The notes below the pieces were generated by a model, which saw only the letters and a list, made by a program, of their open reading frames with translations, was not told the origin of the DNA and made no database searches. Shown here in pieces: positions 15,505 to 25,830 of a DNA stretch of 53,312 nucleotides (its first letter is position 1; each line of letters starts with the position of its first letter). Origin of the DNA: Planctomycetota bacterium (GTDB taxonomy: Bacteria; Planctomycetota; Planctomycetia; Pirellulales; UBA1268); contig VGZO01000029.1 in the NCBI GenBank assembly GCA_016872555.1, positions 1-53,312 of the forward strand. Direction: 5' to 3'. The translations under genes were made by a program, and so were the position numbers.

Positions 15505-18500
15505 TCAGTTCTTCGTCACGGTCTCGTCGAGATTGAGCAGCACGCGGGCGGCGAGCGTCCAGGCGGCCGCGTCCTGGGGCGACGAGCCGGGGGGGAGCGC
15601 CGGGATCGTGTCGGGGGTGCCGGTGGCGACCTCGCGCGGGTTGAGCCACCCCTCGGCGAAGCGCCGCCGCTGGTCGGCGAGGAATGCCGCGAGCGTCGTG
15701 CGTTCGGCGGTCGTCGGGCGCCGTCCGGTGCACAGCAGCCAGGCATGGTCGATCCGCGCCGTGTCGTCGGCACCCCCGTCGCGCAGCACGCGCAGCGCCA
15801 GCGCCCGGGCGGCCTCGACGAACACCGGTTCGTTGAGGCCGGCCAGTGCCGCCAGCGGTGTGTTGGAGCGCACGCGTTGGGCGCAGGCGACGTCGCCATT
15901 GGGAGAGTCGAACGACGCCAGCAGCGGATCGGGCATCGAGCGGCGGCGAAACAGGTAGACGCTCCGCCGGTACCGCTCCGGGCCGGTGGCCGTCGGCCAG
16001 TCGATCCGGACGAAGTTGTAGTCGAGGACGTTTTGCGGCACCGGCGGGAAGACACCCGGGCCGCCGACGGCGTGGGTCATCAGCCCGGCCGCCGACAGCG
16101 CCAGGTCGCGGACCACCTCGGCGTCGACGCGGAAGCGCGGGCCGCGTGCCAGCAGTCGGTTGGCGGGATCGCGGGCGACCAGGTCGGGCGCGGCGTGCGA
16201 CGACTGCCGGTAGGTGCGGCTCGAGAGGACCAGCGCGATCAGCCGCTTCTGGCTCCAGCCGTGCTCCATGAAGTCGACCGCCAGCCAGTCGAGAAGGTCG
16301 CGGTACGGAGGCAGTGGCGTGCGCGTGCCGAAGTCGTCGGCGGTATCGACGAGCCCGACACCGAAGATCGTCTGCCACACCCGGTTGACCGCGACCCGCG
16401 CCGCCAGCGGCGACCGTGAGTCGACGAGCCAGCGGGCGAACCCGAGCCGGTCGCGCGGGGCGTCGACGGGCAAGGGATGCAAGGCCGCCGGCACGTCGGG
16501 CGCCACCTCTTCGAGCGGCTTGTTCCACACGCCGCGGTCGAGCAGATGGGTCCGACGCCGGGCACCCTCGTGTCGGGCGGCCAGATGGAGCACCGTGGTC
16601 GCGGCCGGGGTCGCGCGCTGCCACTGTGCGGCGCTCTCGGCGACCGACGGGGCCAATTCCGGGAGGCTCTTCATCCAGGCCGTGAAGATCGCCTCCCGGT
16701 GGGCAAGGGTCCGCTCCGGCGCCGGGGTGCGGAGGGCGAGGATCGCGCCGTGGTCGACCGGCGGAGCGGTCGGTTGCGGTGCCGTGGTCAGGCTGAACCG
16801 GCAGCAGCCGAGCATCCGGCTCTGCTGGCGCGGCGCGGCGCCGGAGGGCATTCGCAGCGTGAGCCTGAGGCGCGTGCCGGGAGGCAGGTCGAGTGGCTTC
16901 TCGAACCGCACCACCGCGACCGACGGCTGGTGGCGGATGACCTCCCCACGATCCGATTCCCACACCGAGTCACCGTCGCCGTCGACCAGCGCCGTGACCG
17001 GGCCGTGCGGGATCCGCCGCTCCGGCTGGTTGCCGTCGGCCGAGGCGGGGCGGATCTCGACATGCTCGGGATTGGAATGGTCGGCCGACGGTGCCGAGAG
17101 CGGCAGCGGCTCCCAGTCGTCCCTCCCCGGGCGGCGGACCGCGGCGCGCAGCTCCGCCACTCCCCAGATGCCGTCGCGCCCCGGTCCCCCCATGAACAGG
17201 TCGCCATTGGGCAGGGCCTCGAGCTGCAGCCCGGTGGCCCCGGCCAAGTCGGGTTCGGACTCGAAGATCATCTCGCCGTCGCGGTGGCCGATCATCAGGA
17301 TCGATTCGTCGTCGAGCTGTTGCGGGTGCGTGAGCAGGCCGCTGCTGCTCATCTCGTCCATCCGGATCGGTGTCCAGGAAACGAGTCGGGAAACCATCTC
17401 GCGCTCCCAGGCGGCCAGTTCGTCGATCCAGCCGGGACGTGCTTCACGGACGCGGGCCTCGACGGCGCCCACCCGGGCACGGATGTCGGCGAGCGTCGCC
17501 AACTGCTCGGCCGTGTAGACCGGCGAACGGGCCTCGTGCGTGTCGTTGAGGAAGGCGAACAGTGCGTAGTATTCGTGGTGCGACACGGGGTCGAACTTGT
17601 GCGAATGGCACTGGGCACACTGCGTCGTCACGCCGAGCACCGCCTTGCCGAGGCAGTCCATCCGGTCGAACAGTTCGACCATCCGGAACTCCTCGGGAAT
17701 GATCGCTCCTTCTTCGTTGAGCATGCTGTTGCGCAGGAACCCGGTGGCCACGATCTGATCCTGCGTCGCCCCGGGGAGCAGGTCGCCGGCGACCTGCTCG
17801 ATCACGAACCGGTCGTAGGGCAGATCGCGGTTGAGGGCGGCGATCACCCAGTCGCGCCACGCCCACATCTCGCGAGGCATGTCTTTCTCGTAGCCGTTGG
17901 TGTCGGCGTACCGGGCGAGGTCGAGCCACGGGCGTGCCCATTTCTCTCCGTAGCGCGGGTTGGCCAGCAGGTCGGCGACGGTGGCGTCGGGACCGTGGTC
18001 GGCGAAGGCGGCGAGCTCCGCCGGGGACGGCGGCAGGCCGACGACATCGAGGTGGAGCCGCCTGGCGAGCGTGGCGCCGTCGGCGGGAGGCGAGAAGGCA
18101 AGGCCCTCGGCGGCGAGCCGTTCCGCGACGAAGGCGTCGATCGGATGAGCCGCGGGATCGCCACCGGGAAGCTCACGCTTCACCGGGATCGTGAACGCCC
18201 AGTGGTCGGCGTAGGGGGCTCCGGCAGCGATCCACGCGCGGAGCGACTCGACCTGGGCGGCCGTGAGCGGCTTGGCGATCGCCGGCGGGGGCATGACGAC
18301 GTCGGGGTCGGTGCTCGTCACCCGGGCGATCACGGGACTGTCGTCGGGCCGGCCGGGCACGATCGCCGCTCCCCCCGAATCCCCTCCTGCCAGGGCGGCT
18401 TCACGCCGGTCGAGGCGGAGCCCGGCGGCACGGGCGGCGGCATCGGCGCCGTGGCACTGCAGGCAGTGCTCGGCGAGGATCGGCCGGATGTCGCGCTCGA

Positions 18501-18588
18501 AGTCGGGAACGGCGCCGCAGGCCGAGGGCGCGGCCAGCGCGACGATCGCGAGTCCGGCGGCGACGAGAGGGGTGGATCGTGGCGGCAT
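15505..18588 (-). CDS. Planctomycete cytochrome (PSCyt1) / DUF1549 / DUF1553 protein
   Basis: A 1027-residue exported protein. The signal peptide is residues 1-25 (ending near ACGAVPD). PSCyt1 carries the haem motif CLQCHG around residue 42; DUF1549 follows (about 120-330) with a second CAQCHSHKFDPV haem-type motif near its end; a middle section (about 400-680) is less conserved and may be a beta-sandwich carbohydrate-binding domain; DUF1553 closes the protein. I chose the ATG at 18588: a GGGAGAGA Shine-Dalgarno is 5 nt upstream and the signal peptide starts there; the frame extends on to 18753. It is read first in the operon with the DUF1501 gene. Confidence 0.93.
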   Translation of the reverse strand: MPPRSTPLVAAGLAIVALAAPSACGAVPDFERDIRPILAEHCLQCHGADAAARAAGLRLDRREAALAGGDSGGAAIVPGRPDDSPVIARVTSTDPDVVMPPPAIAKPLTAAQVESLRAWIAAGAPYADHWAFTIPVKRELPGGDPAAHPIDAFVAERLAAEGLAFSPPADGATLARRLHLDVVGLPPSPAELAAFADHGPDATVADLLANPRYGEKWARPWLDLARYADTNGYEKDMPREMWAWRDWVIAALNRDLPYDRFVIEQVAGDLLPGATQDQIVATGFLRNSMLNEEGAIIPEEFRMVELFDRMDCLGKAVLGVTTQCAQCHSHKFDPVSHHEYYALFAFLNDTHEARSPVYTAEQLATLADIRARVGAVEARVREARPGWIDELAAWEREMVSRLVSWTPIRMDEMSSSGLLTHPQQLDDESILMIGHRDGEMIFESEPDLAGATGLQLEALPNGDLFMGGPGRDGIWGVAELRAAVRRPGRDDWEPLPLSAPSADHSNPEHVEIRPASADGNQPERRIPHGPVTALVDGDGDSVWESDRGEVIRHQPSVAVVRFEKPLDLPPGTRLRLTLRMPSGAAPRQQSRMLGCCRFSLTTAPQPTAPPVDHGAILALRTPAPERTLAHREAIFTAWMKSLPELAPSVAESAAQWQRATPAATTVLHLAARHEGARRRTHLLDRGVWNKPLEEVAPDVPAALHPLPVDAPRDRLGFARWLVDSRSPLAARVAVNRVWQTIFGVGLVDTADDFGTRTPLPPYRDLLDWLAVDFMEHGWSQKRLIALVLSSRTYRQSSHAAPDLVARDPANRLLARGPRFRVDAEVVRDLALSAAGLMTHAVGGPGVFPPVPQNVLDYNFVRIDWPTATGPERYRRSVYLFRRRSMPDPLLASFDSPNGDVACAQRVRSNTPLAALAGLNEPVFVEAARALALRVLRDGGADDTARIDHAWLLCTGRRPTTAERTTLAAFLADQRRRFAEGWLNPREVATGTPDTIPALPPGSSPQDAAAWTLAARVLLNLDETVTKN

Positions 18589-18730
18589 CGTTGTCTCTCC
18601 CGACGATCCTTGGAAGTTTACCCAGCCCGCCCCTGCGGGGGAGCGGCCGCGACCCGAGACCGTTTGGCCGATGGAGGCCGCGCCGATCGGGCTGGTAGAC
18701 TCCGCGACCCTCTCTCCGGACGACCCCACC

Positions 18731-20071
18731 GTGATCGAACCGCGCACCCTCAAGGGCTTTCGCGATCATCTCCCCGCCCAGGCGCTGGCCCGGGAGCGGC
18801 TTCTCGACGTCGCCCGCCGCGTCTACCGTTCGTACGGTTTCGCGCCGATCGACACGCCGGCGCTGGAGTACCTCGACGTGCTCACCGGCAAGGGGAGCGC
18901 GGAGACCGACAAGCAGCTGTACCGGTTCGAGGACCATGGTGGCCGCCAGGTCGGGCTGCGGTTCGACCTCACCGTGCCGTTCGCGAGGTTCGCGGCGCAG
19001 CACGTCGGTGTCCTCGGGACGCCGTTCAAGCGCTACCACATGGCCACCGTGTGGCGCGGCGAGAACACGCAGCGCGGGCGCTACCGGGAGTTCATGCAGT
19101 GCGACTTCGACACGATCGGCACCACCAGCGCCGTGGCCGACATGGAGACGGTCCTGGTGGTCCACGACCTCCTCGTCGCGCTCGGCATCGGCAGGTTCAC
19201 GATCCGCGTCAACGACCGCCGGATCCTCGGCGGTGTCCTCCGCACCCTTGGCCTCGCCGACCGCGCCACCGATCTGCTCCGGAGCCTCGACAAGCTCGGT
19301 AAGCTGCCGCCGGAGGGGGTGGTCGCGGAGATGGTCGGGCACGGGGCCCCCGAGGAGGCCGCGGCACGACTGGTGGCGATGGCTGGCCTCTCGGGGGGCA
19401 GCGCCGAGGTCCTCGGTGCGGTCGCGGCGCTGGTCGGAGACGATCCGGTCGGCCGCGAGGGGGTCGAGGCGGTGCGGGCGCTCGTCGACGGCGTCACCCG
19501 CGCCGGGGTCGCCGACGGGCGGGTGGTCGTCGATCCGTCGATCGCGCGGGGGCTCGACTACTACACGGGGATCGTGCTGGAGACGTTCCTCGACGAACTG
19601 CCGACGCTCGGCAGCGTCTGTTCCGGCGGGCGCTACGACGACCTCGCCGGCCTGTACACGAAGCAGAAACTCCCCGGCGTCGGCGCTTCGCTGGGAATCG
19701 ACAGGCTCCTCGCCGGCCTCGACGAGCTGGGGCGGGTGTCGGCCGCCGAGACGGCTGCCGAGGTGTTCCTCGTCCACTTCGACGCCGCCCATCTCGGCGA
19801 TTACCTGCGGATCGCCGCGGCCCTGCGGGCCGACGGCATGGGCGTGGAGTTCTTCCCCGAGCCGCGCAAGCTCGGGCAGCAACTCAAGCTGGCGGGGAAG
19901 CGCGGCTTCCGCGTGGCACTGATCATCGGCGGCGACGAGTTCGCCCGCGGCACGGCGCAGCTCAAGAACCTCGCCACCGAACAGGCGACGACGATCGTCT
20001 GGAACGGCGATCTCCGGGCCCTCGTCGACGCGATCCACTCGCACCTCGAGGCGATCCAGGCCGGGCATTGA
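18731..20071 (+). CDS. hisS: Histidyl-tRNA synthetase
   Basis: Class II aminoacyl-tRNA synthetase charging tRNA-His. The 446-residue protein shows TVPFARF, GRYREFMQCDFDTIG, RGLDYYTG and GGRYDD, the conserved ATP- and histidine-binding segments, plus a C-terminal anticodon-binding domain (about 345-446). I chose the GTG at 18731, where the family's start IEPRTLKGFRD begins; the ATG at 18671 would add 20 residues without homology. The gene overlaps no other sense gene and its stop is 10 bp from the convergent lipoprotein gene. Confidence 0.95.
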   Translation: MIEPRTLKGFRDHLPAQALARERLLDVARRVYRSYGFAPIDTPALEYLDVLTGKGSAETDKQLYRFEDHGGRQVGLRFDLTVPFARFAAQHVGVLGTPFKRYHMATVWRGENTQRGRYREFMQCDFDTIGTTSAVADMETVLVVHDLLVALGIGRFTIRVNDRRILGGVLRTLGLADRATDLLRSLDKLGKLPPEGVVAEMVGHGAPEEAAARLVAMAGLSGGSAEVLGAVAALVGDDPVGREGVEAVRALVDGVTRAGVADGRVVVDPSIARGLDYYTGIVLETFLDELPTLGSVCSGGRYDDLAGLYTKQKLPGVGASLGIDRLLAGLDELGRVSAAETAAEVFLVHFDAAHLGDYLRIAAALRADGMGVEFFPEPRKLGQQLKLAGKRGFRVALIIGGDEFARGTAQLKNLATEQATTIVWNGDLRALVDAIHSHLEAIQAGH

Positions 20072-20081
20072 TCCCGTGGCG

Positions 20082-21233
20082 TCACCCCTTGGCGACCGCG
20101 CCGCAGACGCGGTCGCGCCACACCCGCAGACCGTGGAGGGCGTGGTACAACGCCCCACACTCGAGGTCGAGGTCGGCGGTCTCCCCGAGCAGCCCCACGA
20201 GACGCTCGGCGGCCCGGACCACCCACTCATCGGTGAGCCGCTCGGGTGCCAGCGCCCGGGCGACGACTTCGAAGGCATGGCCGGTCGCCGAGAGCGTGGC
20301 GGTGACGTCGGCCGAGCGCCCCGGCCGGGCCAGATCGTGCACCGAGAAGCTGCCGTCCGGCTGCTGGTAGGTGCGGATCACCTCGAGGGCCTCGTCGAGC
20401 CGGTCGCGCGCCAGCGCCCACCCGCCGCGGAGAGCGTCGTCGCCGACCCCGGTCGCCGCGCGGTGGGAGTCGAGGGCGGCGGCGAGGGCATACAGCCTGT
20501 GCATCCCGCCGCACGCGGCGGAGAGGAGATCGGCCTCGGCCTCCATCGCCACCACGCGTTCCACGCTCCAGCGGGAGCCGTCGCCGGCCGTCCACGCTGC
20601 ATCGGGCGGCGACCAGGCGGCCAGCGCCATCAGGGTCCACGTCGCCTCCTGGCCGGGGCGGATGTCGGAGCGGGCCTGGGCGAGCATGTCTGCGAGGGTG
20701 AACGACCGCCCGGCGACGACGATCGGCGTCGTCGCCGGGAACCCGCCACTGCCGGCCTGCGCGAGGTAGCCGAGCCATTGGTCGGGGTGGCCCTGACCGG
20801 TGATGCTGCCGGCCTCGACCAGGCCGCGCGGTCCCACCTCTCCCGGGCGCAGGGCCCAGCCGCGGAGCGCTCGTCCAGCCAGCACGTGGTCGATCGCCGG
20901 CGTCACGGCACCGTCGTGGGCGAGAAGGAGCTCGTCTCCGTATGCGAGGATGCCGTGCACGACCTGCCAGGCGCCGTTGACGGCCGCATCGAGGCGGCGG
21001 GTCTCGCGGCCACGGGCGAGTTCCGCGTCGATCGCCCGGCACAATGTGTCCGCGTCGCGTGTCGCCGCGGGTGCGGGAGCCCCGGGCCCCGCCTCGCCCG
21101 GCGCACACCCCGGCACCGCGACGGGCACGAGGCAGACGAGAACCAGCCCGGTCCACGCGCCTGGGCACGGAAGAATGGGGGCGCGGCGAAAACCGGAGCG
21201 GTGAACCGGGTGCGGAGCAGGTCCGTAGTGCAT
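20082..21233 (-). CDS. Predicted lipoprotein of unknown function, possible alpha-toroid fold
   Basis: I do not recognise a named family. The 383-residue product starts MHYGPAPHP, has a hydrophobic signal segment (about residues 27-42, GLVLVCLVPVAVPGC) ending in a lipobox-like VPGC, and then a helical region. Repeated elements such as QWLGYLAQAGSGGFP, TYQQPDGSFSVHD and LTDEWVVRAAERLVGLL resemble the repeat units of prenyltransferase/terpene-cyclase alpha-alpha toroids (QxxDGSF), so an all-helical toroid fold is plausible. The start at 21233 is chosen for the signal peptide. Convergent with hisS. Confidence 0.6.
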   Translation of the reverse strand: MHYGPAPHPVHRSGFRRAPILPCPGAWTGLVLVCLVPVAVPGCAPGEAGPGAPAPAATRDADTLCRAIDAELARGRETRRLDAAVNGAWQVVHGILAYGDELLLAHDGAVTPAIDHVLAGRALRGWALRPGEVGPRGLVEAGSITGQGHPDQWLGYLAQAGSGGFPATTPIVVAGRSFTLADMLAQARSDIRPGQEATWTLMALAAWSPPDAAWTAGDGSRWSVERVVAMEAEADLLSAACGGMHRLYALAAALDSHRAATGVGDDALRGGWALARDRLDEALEVIRTYQQPDGSFSVHDLARPGRSADVTATLSATGHAFEVVARALAPERLTDEWVVRAAERLVGLLGETADLDLECGALYHALHGLRVWRDRVCGAVAKG

Positions 21234-21389
21234 GGTTGCCACACGGGGCCGGAAGGCCCGGGAGAGGCGATCGGAAGGGCCTCGGGGGTGCGACGCCGAC
21301 CGCGTCGGCGGATGCCTTCGGCCCGCTAGACTACTTCCGCGTCGCCGCGATTCCCGCACCGCCGGTCCATGTGATCGCAGGAGCGTTTC

Positions 21390-22091
21390 ATGCCGTTCTT
21401 CTTCTTCGATCCCGCCTATTTCCTCGCTATCCTCCCGGCGGTGCTGCTCGGTCTGTGGGCCCAGTGGCGCGTGCAGGCGTCGTTTGCCACCGCCTCACAC
21501 GAGCCGGCACCCCTGTCGGGGGCGGCCGCGGCCCGCCACATCCTCGATTCGGCGGGAGCGACCGACGTGGCGATCGAGCAGGTGCCCGGCCAGCTCAACG
21601 ACCACTACGACCCGCGCTCGAAGACGCTGCGGCTGTCGACGCCGGTGTACGGCGGTCGCACGCTGGCGGCGGTGGGGATCGCCGCCCACGAGGCCGGTCA
21701 CGCCCTTCAGGATCATCAGGGATTCTCGCTGATGACGCTGCGTAACGCCGCCGTCGGCGTGGCCAACATGGGCAGTGGGTTCGGGCTGATGATCTTCATG
21801 CTCGGCCTCGTCGTCTCGCTCAAGCCGCTGGCGTGGCTGGGGATCGCGCTGTTCGGCGGGACGGTGCTGTTCCAGTTGCTCAACCTCCCCGTCGAGATCG
21901 ACGCCAGCAACCGCGCCAAGGCGCAGCTGGTGGATCTGGGGATCGTGCCCGGCGACGAGATGCCGTACGTCAACCGCGTGCTCAACGCGGCGGCCTGGAC
22001 CTACGTCGCCGCCACGCTGCAAAGCGTGTTCGCGCTGCTGTACTACGCGAGCTTCCTCTCGGGCGGCCAGAGCGAGTCGGAGAGCCGCTGA
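21390..22091 (+). CDS. Membrane zinc metallopeptidase, YugP family
   Basis: A 233-residue integral membrane protein with HEAGH at residues 100-104 (zinc ligands H100, H104; catalytic E101), an N-terminal TM segment, two to three further TM segments (around 125-160) and a C-terminal one. The order matches the DUF/YugP peptidase family (PF04298), whose substrate is unknown. A GTAGACT-like stretch (around 21326) upstream could be a -10. It converges with the DUF4159 gene. Confidence 0.9.
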   Translation: MPFFFFDPAYFLAILPAVLLGLWAQWRVQASFATASHEPAPLSGAAAARHILDSAGATDVAIEQVPGQLNDHYDPRSKTLRLSTPVYGGRTLAAVGIAAHEAGHALQDHQGFSLMTLRNAAVGVANMGSGFGLMIFMLGLVVSLKPLAWLGIALFGGTVLFQLLNLPVEIDASNRAKAQLVDLGIVPGDEMPYVNRVLNAAAWTYVAATLQSVFALLYYASFLSGGQSESESR

Positions 22092-22134
22092 ACCGCGGCG
22101 CCGGGCATCACGGGAGCGGCGACGTCCACCCCGG

Positions 22135-24552
22135 CTACTGATTGAGGCTGTAGAGGACGACGTTGAGCGCGATCCGCTCGGCGTCCTCGCGGCTGTAGCC
22201 GGTGCACTCCATGGAGTTCTGCTTCTCCAGTGCGCACGACAGATCGTAGGGGGAGAAGATCACCGCCCAGCGATCCCCGATCCGAATTCCTTCGAGCCGG
22301 GGTGCGATCCGGCGCTTGGTCGCGGCGAGCGGGCCGTCGCCGCCCCCCTGCGGTTCCCGCAACGTGACCTCGCGGATGTCGTAGCCGCCGTATTCGCCCG
22401 CCGTGAAGATCGGATCGTCAGCGGGAATCTCCTCGAGCTTCGCGTCGGGCAGGGCCGCTGCAAGCTCCCGGCGGAACGCGGTGGCGAATGCCGGCGAGGC
22501 GCAGACCGCATCCGCCAGCAGCGTGCCGCCGCGCCCGAGGAACTCACGCAGCTTCTCCCGCCGCGGCGCGTCGAGCGTGAATGGCTGGCGACCGTGCATG
22601 AACGCCATGTGATGGCCGAACAGCCGCTCGTCGGCGAGGTCGATGAGATCGGGGGTGTCGTCGACTCGGATCCCCAGTTCCCGGGCGGCGCTGCGGAGGA
22701 TGTTGGCCAGCGCTGCCGGCGCGGCGTCGCACAGCCCGCCGTGGCGGAGCTTCGCGATCGTCAACCGCCCCCGGTCGAACTGGTCCTCGGAGCCGACGGC
22801 GTCGGGTGTGATCGCGAACAGCTCGTCCTTGCGTTTCACCTCGCGGTTGGTCGCGTAGGCGAGGACATTGGTCCCGACTGCGAGGGCCGCGTCGACCTCG
22901 CTGGCGATGCCGGCGGCGAGGCCGCGCCGTGCCGGTCCACCGACCTCCCACAGGCACGACAGGCTCGGCATCCCCGCCTGCGGTGCCTCGAGGTCGGTCG
23001 GGGGTGCGTAGATGATGCACGTCCGGCAGCCGTACTCGATACCGAGCAGCGGACGCTGCAATTCGGCGGGCACGATCTCCTCGGCGTGCCAGGCGGGGTG
23101 CTCCGGCGGGAGCAGCTGGAGGTCGTACTCCGGCTCCGGGAAGATCTCGCCGACGAGCTGGCGGAACTTCCGGTCGAAGCCCGCGCTCCGGGGGCAGCAA
23201 GCCTCGGCGAAAATGAAGCCCCCCTCGTCGATGTAGCGGCGCAGCCGTTCGCCGGCCGCCGGCCCGAGGTCGAGACCGTCCTTGCCCGACAGCCACAGCA
23301 CCGGAGCCTGGAGCAGGTCGGTCACGTCGGCCGAAGGCATGTCGACCACGTGCCACGACAGGCCGGCGGGGTAGTCACGCTTCCAGCGCGTCTCGACGTG
23401 CTCGACGAGATGGGCGATGTCGTGCCCGTGTCGGTTCCAATCGATGTCGGGACCGTGACGGCTCTTCGCCACGATCACCGGCCGGCGCCCCTTGGCCAGG
23501 AACAACAGCGCGAAGGCGCTGTTGACGATCGGATCCTCGCTGAGCGTTCCGCGGAACTGGCCGGTGAACTCATCCTGGCTCTTGACGAACCATCGCGCCC
23601 CCTCGAGGTACCAGTCGGCGTCGCCGATGAAGCGCCGGGCGGTGAACCGGCCGACACGCTCGAGGCCGTAGAGGTAGTAGTAATGCCACATCGGGCCGTG
23701 CCCGGGGTTCTCGGCGACGGAGAACCGGCGGCCGAGCCAGTCGAGCCCCTTCTCGAGGACGCGCGGGCTCGTGCCGCCGCCGCAGCAGGCCACGGCGTCC
23801 GCCGTCGCGCGGGCGTCCGGCGAGCCGACGTGCTCGGCGGTGATCCAGATGCTCGCCACGCCGGCGCAGGTCATGCTTCCGGTGCCGGCCCCGGCGCCGG
23901 GGGTGTAGCCCCATGATCCGTCCGGGTTGGCGGCCGCGGTCCAGTAGCGCTGCGCCTTTTTCCAGACGTCGTCGGCGACTTGGACGCCGGCACGGTCGGC
24001 TTCGTGGAGCGCCAACAGCGCGAACTGGGCGTTGGAGTTGTCACCCCCACGGCGGCCCTTGCCGTAGTCCCAGGACCCCGACGCGAGCTGTGTCGTCGAC
24101 AGCCATTCGACGTTGCGCCGCAGGATCGGCCGGTCGGCATCCGGCGAGACCATCGCCAGCAGCATCGTCTGCAGCGACACGGAATAGGTGTCGTCGGGCT
24201 TCTGCCGCCGCAGCCAGTCGAGGCCGCGCTGCATCTGGAGGTGGTCGCGGCCGACGCCGGCGTTGGCGAGGGCGAGCATCACCAGCGCCGACGGTCCGGT
24301 GCGGTTGTTCTTGTCCCCCATCGTGGACGCCCACGACCCGTTGGGCTCCTGCTGCCGGAGGAGGAAGTCGCGGGCCTTCTCGACGGCGCGCTGGATCCGC
24401 TCGGCGGAGACGCCGGCCGCGGCGTTCCGCTCCCCCTCCTGGCCGAGGCCGGACGATGGTCCGCAGAGCAGCGCGGCCGCCAGCCAGGCCGCGAGCGATC
24501 CGCGCGGGCACCATCGTGCCCGGCGGCCTGTCGATCGACGGTGGAGCGCCAT
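22135..24552 (-). CDS. Prenyltransferase/squalene-cyclase-like repeat protein with C-terminal DUF4159
   Basis: An 805-residue exported protein. A signal peptide (about 1-38) is followed by an alpha-toroid region of the squalene-hopene cyclase/prenyltransferase type (about 45-370): RQQEPNGSWAS, LDWLRRQKPDDTYSV, TQLASGSWDYGKG and ANPDGSWGY are its QW-like repeats. Two segments then follow: one (about 370-590) containing RRYIDEGGFIFAEACCP, of DUF4159 type, and a final one (about 590-805) with HGRQPFTL, GRGGTLLADAVCASPAF and YSREDAERIALNVVLYSLNQ, again DUF4159-like. Catalytic DXDD cyclase residues are not seen, so enzyme activity is doubtful. It is divergent from the MoxR operon, a common planctomycete pairing. 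Confidence 0.82.
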   Translation of the reverse strand: MALHRRSTGRRARWCPRGSLAAWLAAALLCGPSSGLGQEGERNAAAGVSAERIQRAVEKARDFLLRQQEPNGSWASTMGDKNNRTGPSALVMLALANAGVGRDHLQMQRGLDWLRRQKPDDTYSVSLQTMLLAMVSPDADRPILRRNVEWLSTTQLASGSWDYGKGRRGGDNSNAQFALLALHEADRAGVQVADDVWKKAQRYWTAAANPDGSWGYTPGAGAGTGSMTCAGVASIWITAEHVGSPDARATADAVACCGGGTSPRVLEKGLDWLGRRFSVAENPGHGPMWHYYYLYGLERVGRFTARRFIGDADWYLEGARWFVKSQDEFTGQFRGTLSEDPIVNSAFALLFLAKGRRPVIVAKSRHGPDIDWNRHGHDIAHLVEHVETRWKRDYPAGLSWHVVDMPSADVTDLLQAPVLWLSGKDGLDLGPAAGERLRRYIDEGGFIFAEACCPRSAGFDRKFRQLVGEIFPEPEYDLQLLPPEHPAWHAEEIVPAELQRPLLGIEYGCRTCIIYAPPTDLEAPQAGMPSLSCLWEVGGPARRGLAAGIASEVDAALAVGTNVLAYATNREVKRKDELFAITPDAVGSEDQFDRGRLTIAKLRHGGLCDAAPAALANILRSAARELGIRVDDTPDLIDLADERLFGHHMAFMHGRQPFTLDAPRREKLREFLGRGGTLLADAVCASPAFATAFRRELAAALPDAKLEEIPADDPIFTAGEYGGYDIREVTLREPQGGGDGPLAATKRRIAPRLEGIRIGDRWAVIFSPYDLSCALEKQNSMECTGYSREDAERIALNVVLYSLNQ

Positions 24553-24616
24553 GGCAGCCAAACGGAGACCCTCGGGGGGCGTCGGTGGGACCCCGCTCGG
24601 CACCCCGCCCGGCCGC

Positions 24617-24622
24617 AGTATA
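24617..24622 (-). promoter_or_regulatory. Predicted -10 element for the DUF4159 gene
   Basis: Minus strand TATACT, 65 bp upstream of the start at 24552. No good -35 hexamer is at 16-18 bp, so this is a weak call based on the same -10 sequence as other promoters in the window. Confidence 0.3.
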
Positions 24623-24662
24623 CCGGCGGAGGTGGTGAACACGGCCGTACGGAGCGGTTCGA

Positions 24663-24690
24663 TTGCCCGTCGGCGTCCGCGCCGGATACT
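24663..24690 (+). promoter_or_regulatory. Predicted promoter of the MoxR-DUF58 operon
   Basis: Plus strand -35 TTGCCC, 16-bp spacer, -10 GATACT. The inferred start near 24697 gives a leader of about 27 nt to the GTG at 24724. It faces the divergent DUF4159 gene. Confidence 0.4.
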
Positions 24691-24723
24691 CTCCTTTGCC
24701 CCCTGCGCTGTTGGAAAGGAACG

Positions 24724-25755
<1,032 letters not shown>

Positions 25756-25830
25756 TCACGCCGGGGACGGTGCGGGCTCAGCGGAGCCCGGTGGCCGGAT
25801 GATGGCGGGCCGGTGGGAGGGAGTGGCCGG

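Noticed and set aside
16477-19302. 941-codon plus-strand open frame
   Set aside because: Antisense to the PSCyt1/DUF1549/DUF1553 gene and out of frame with hisS.
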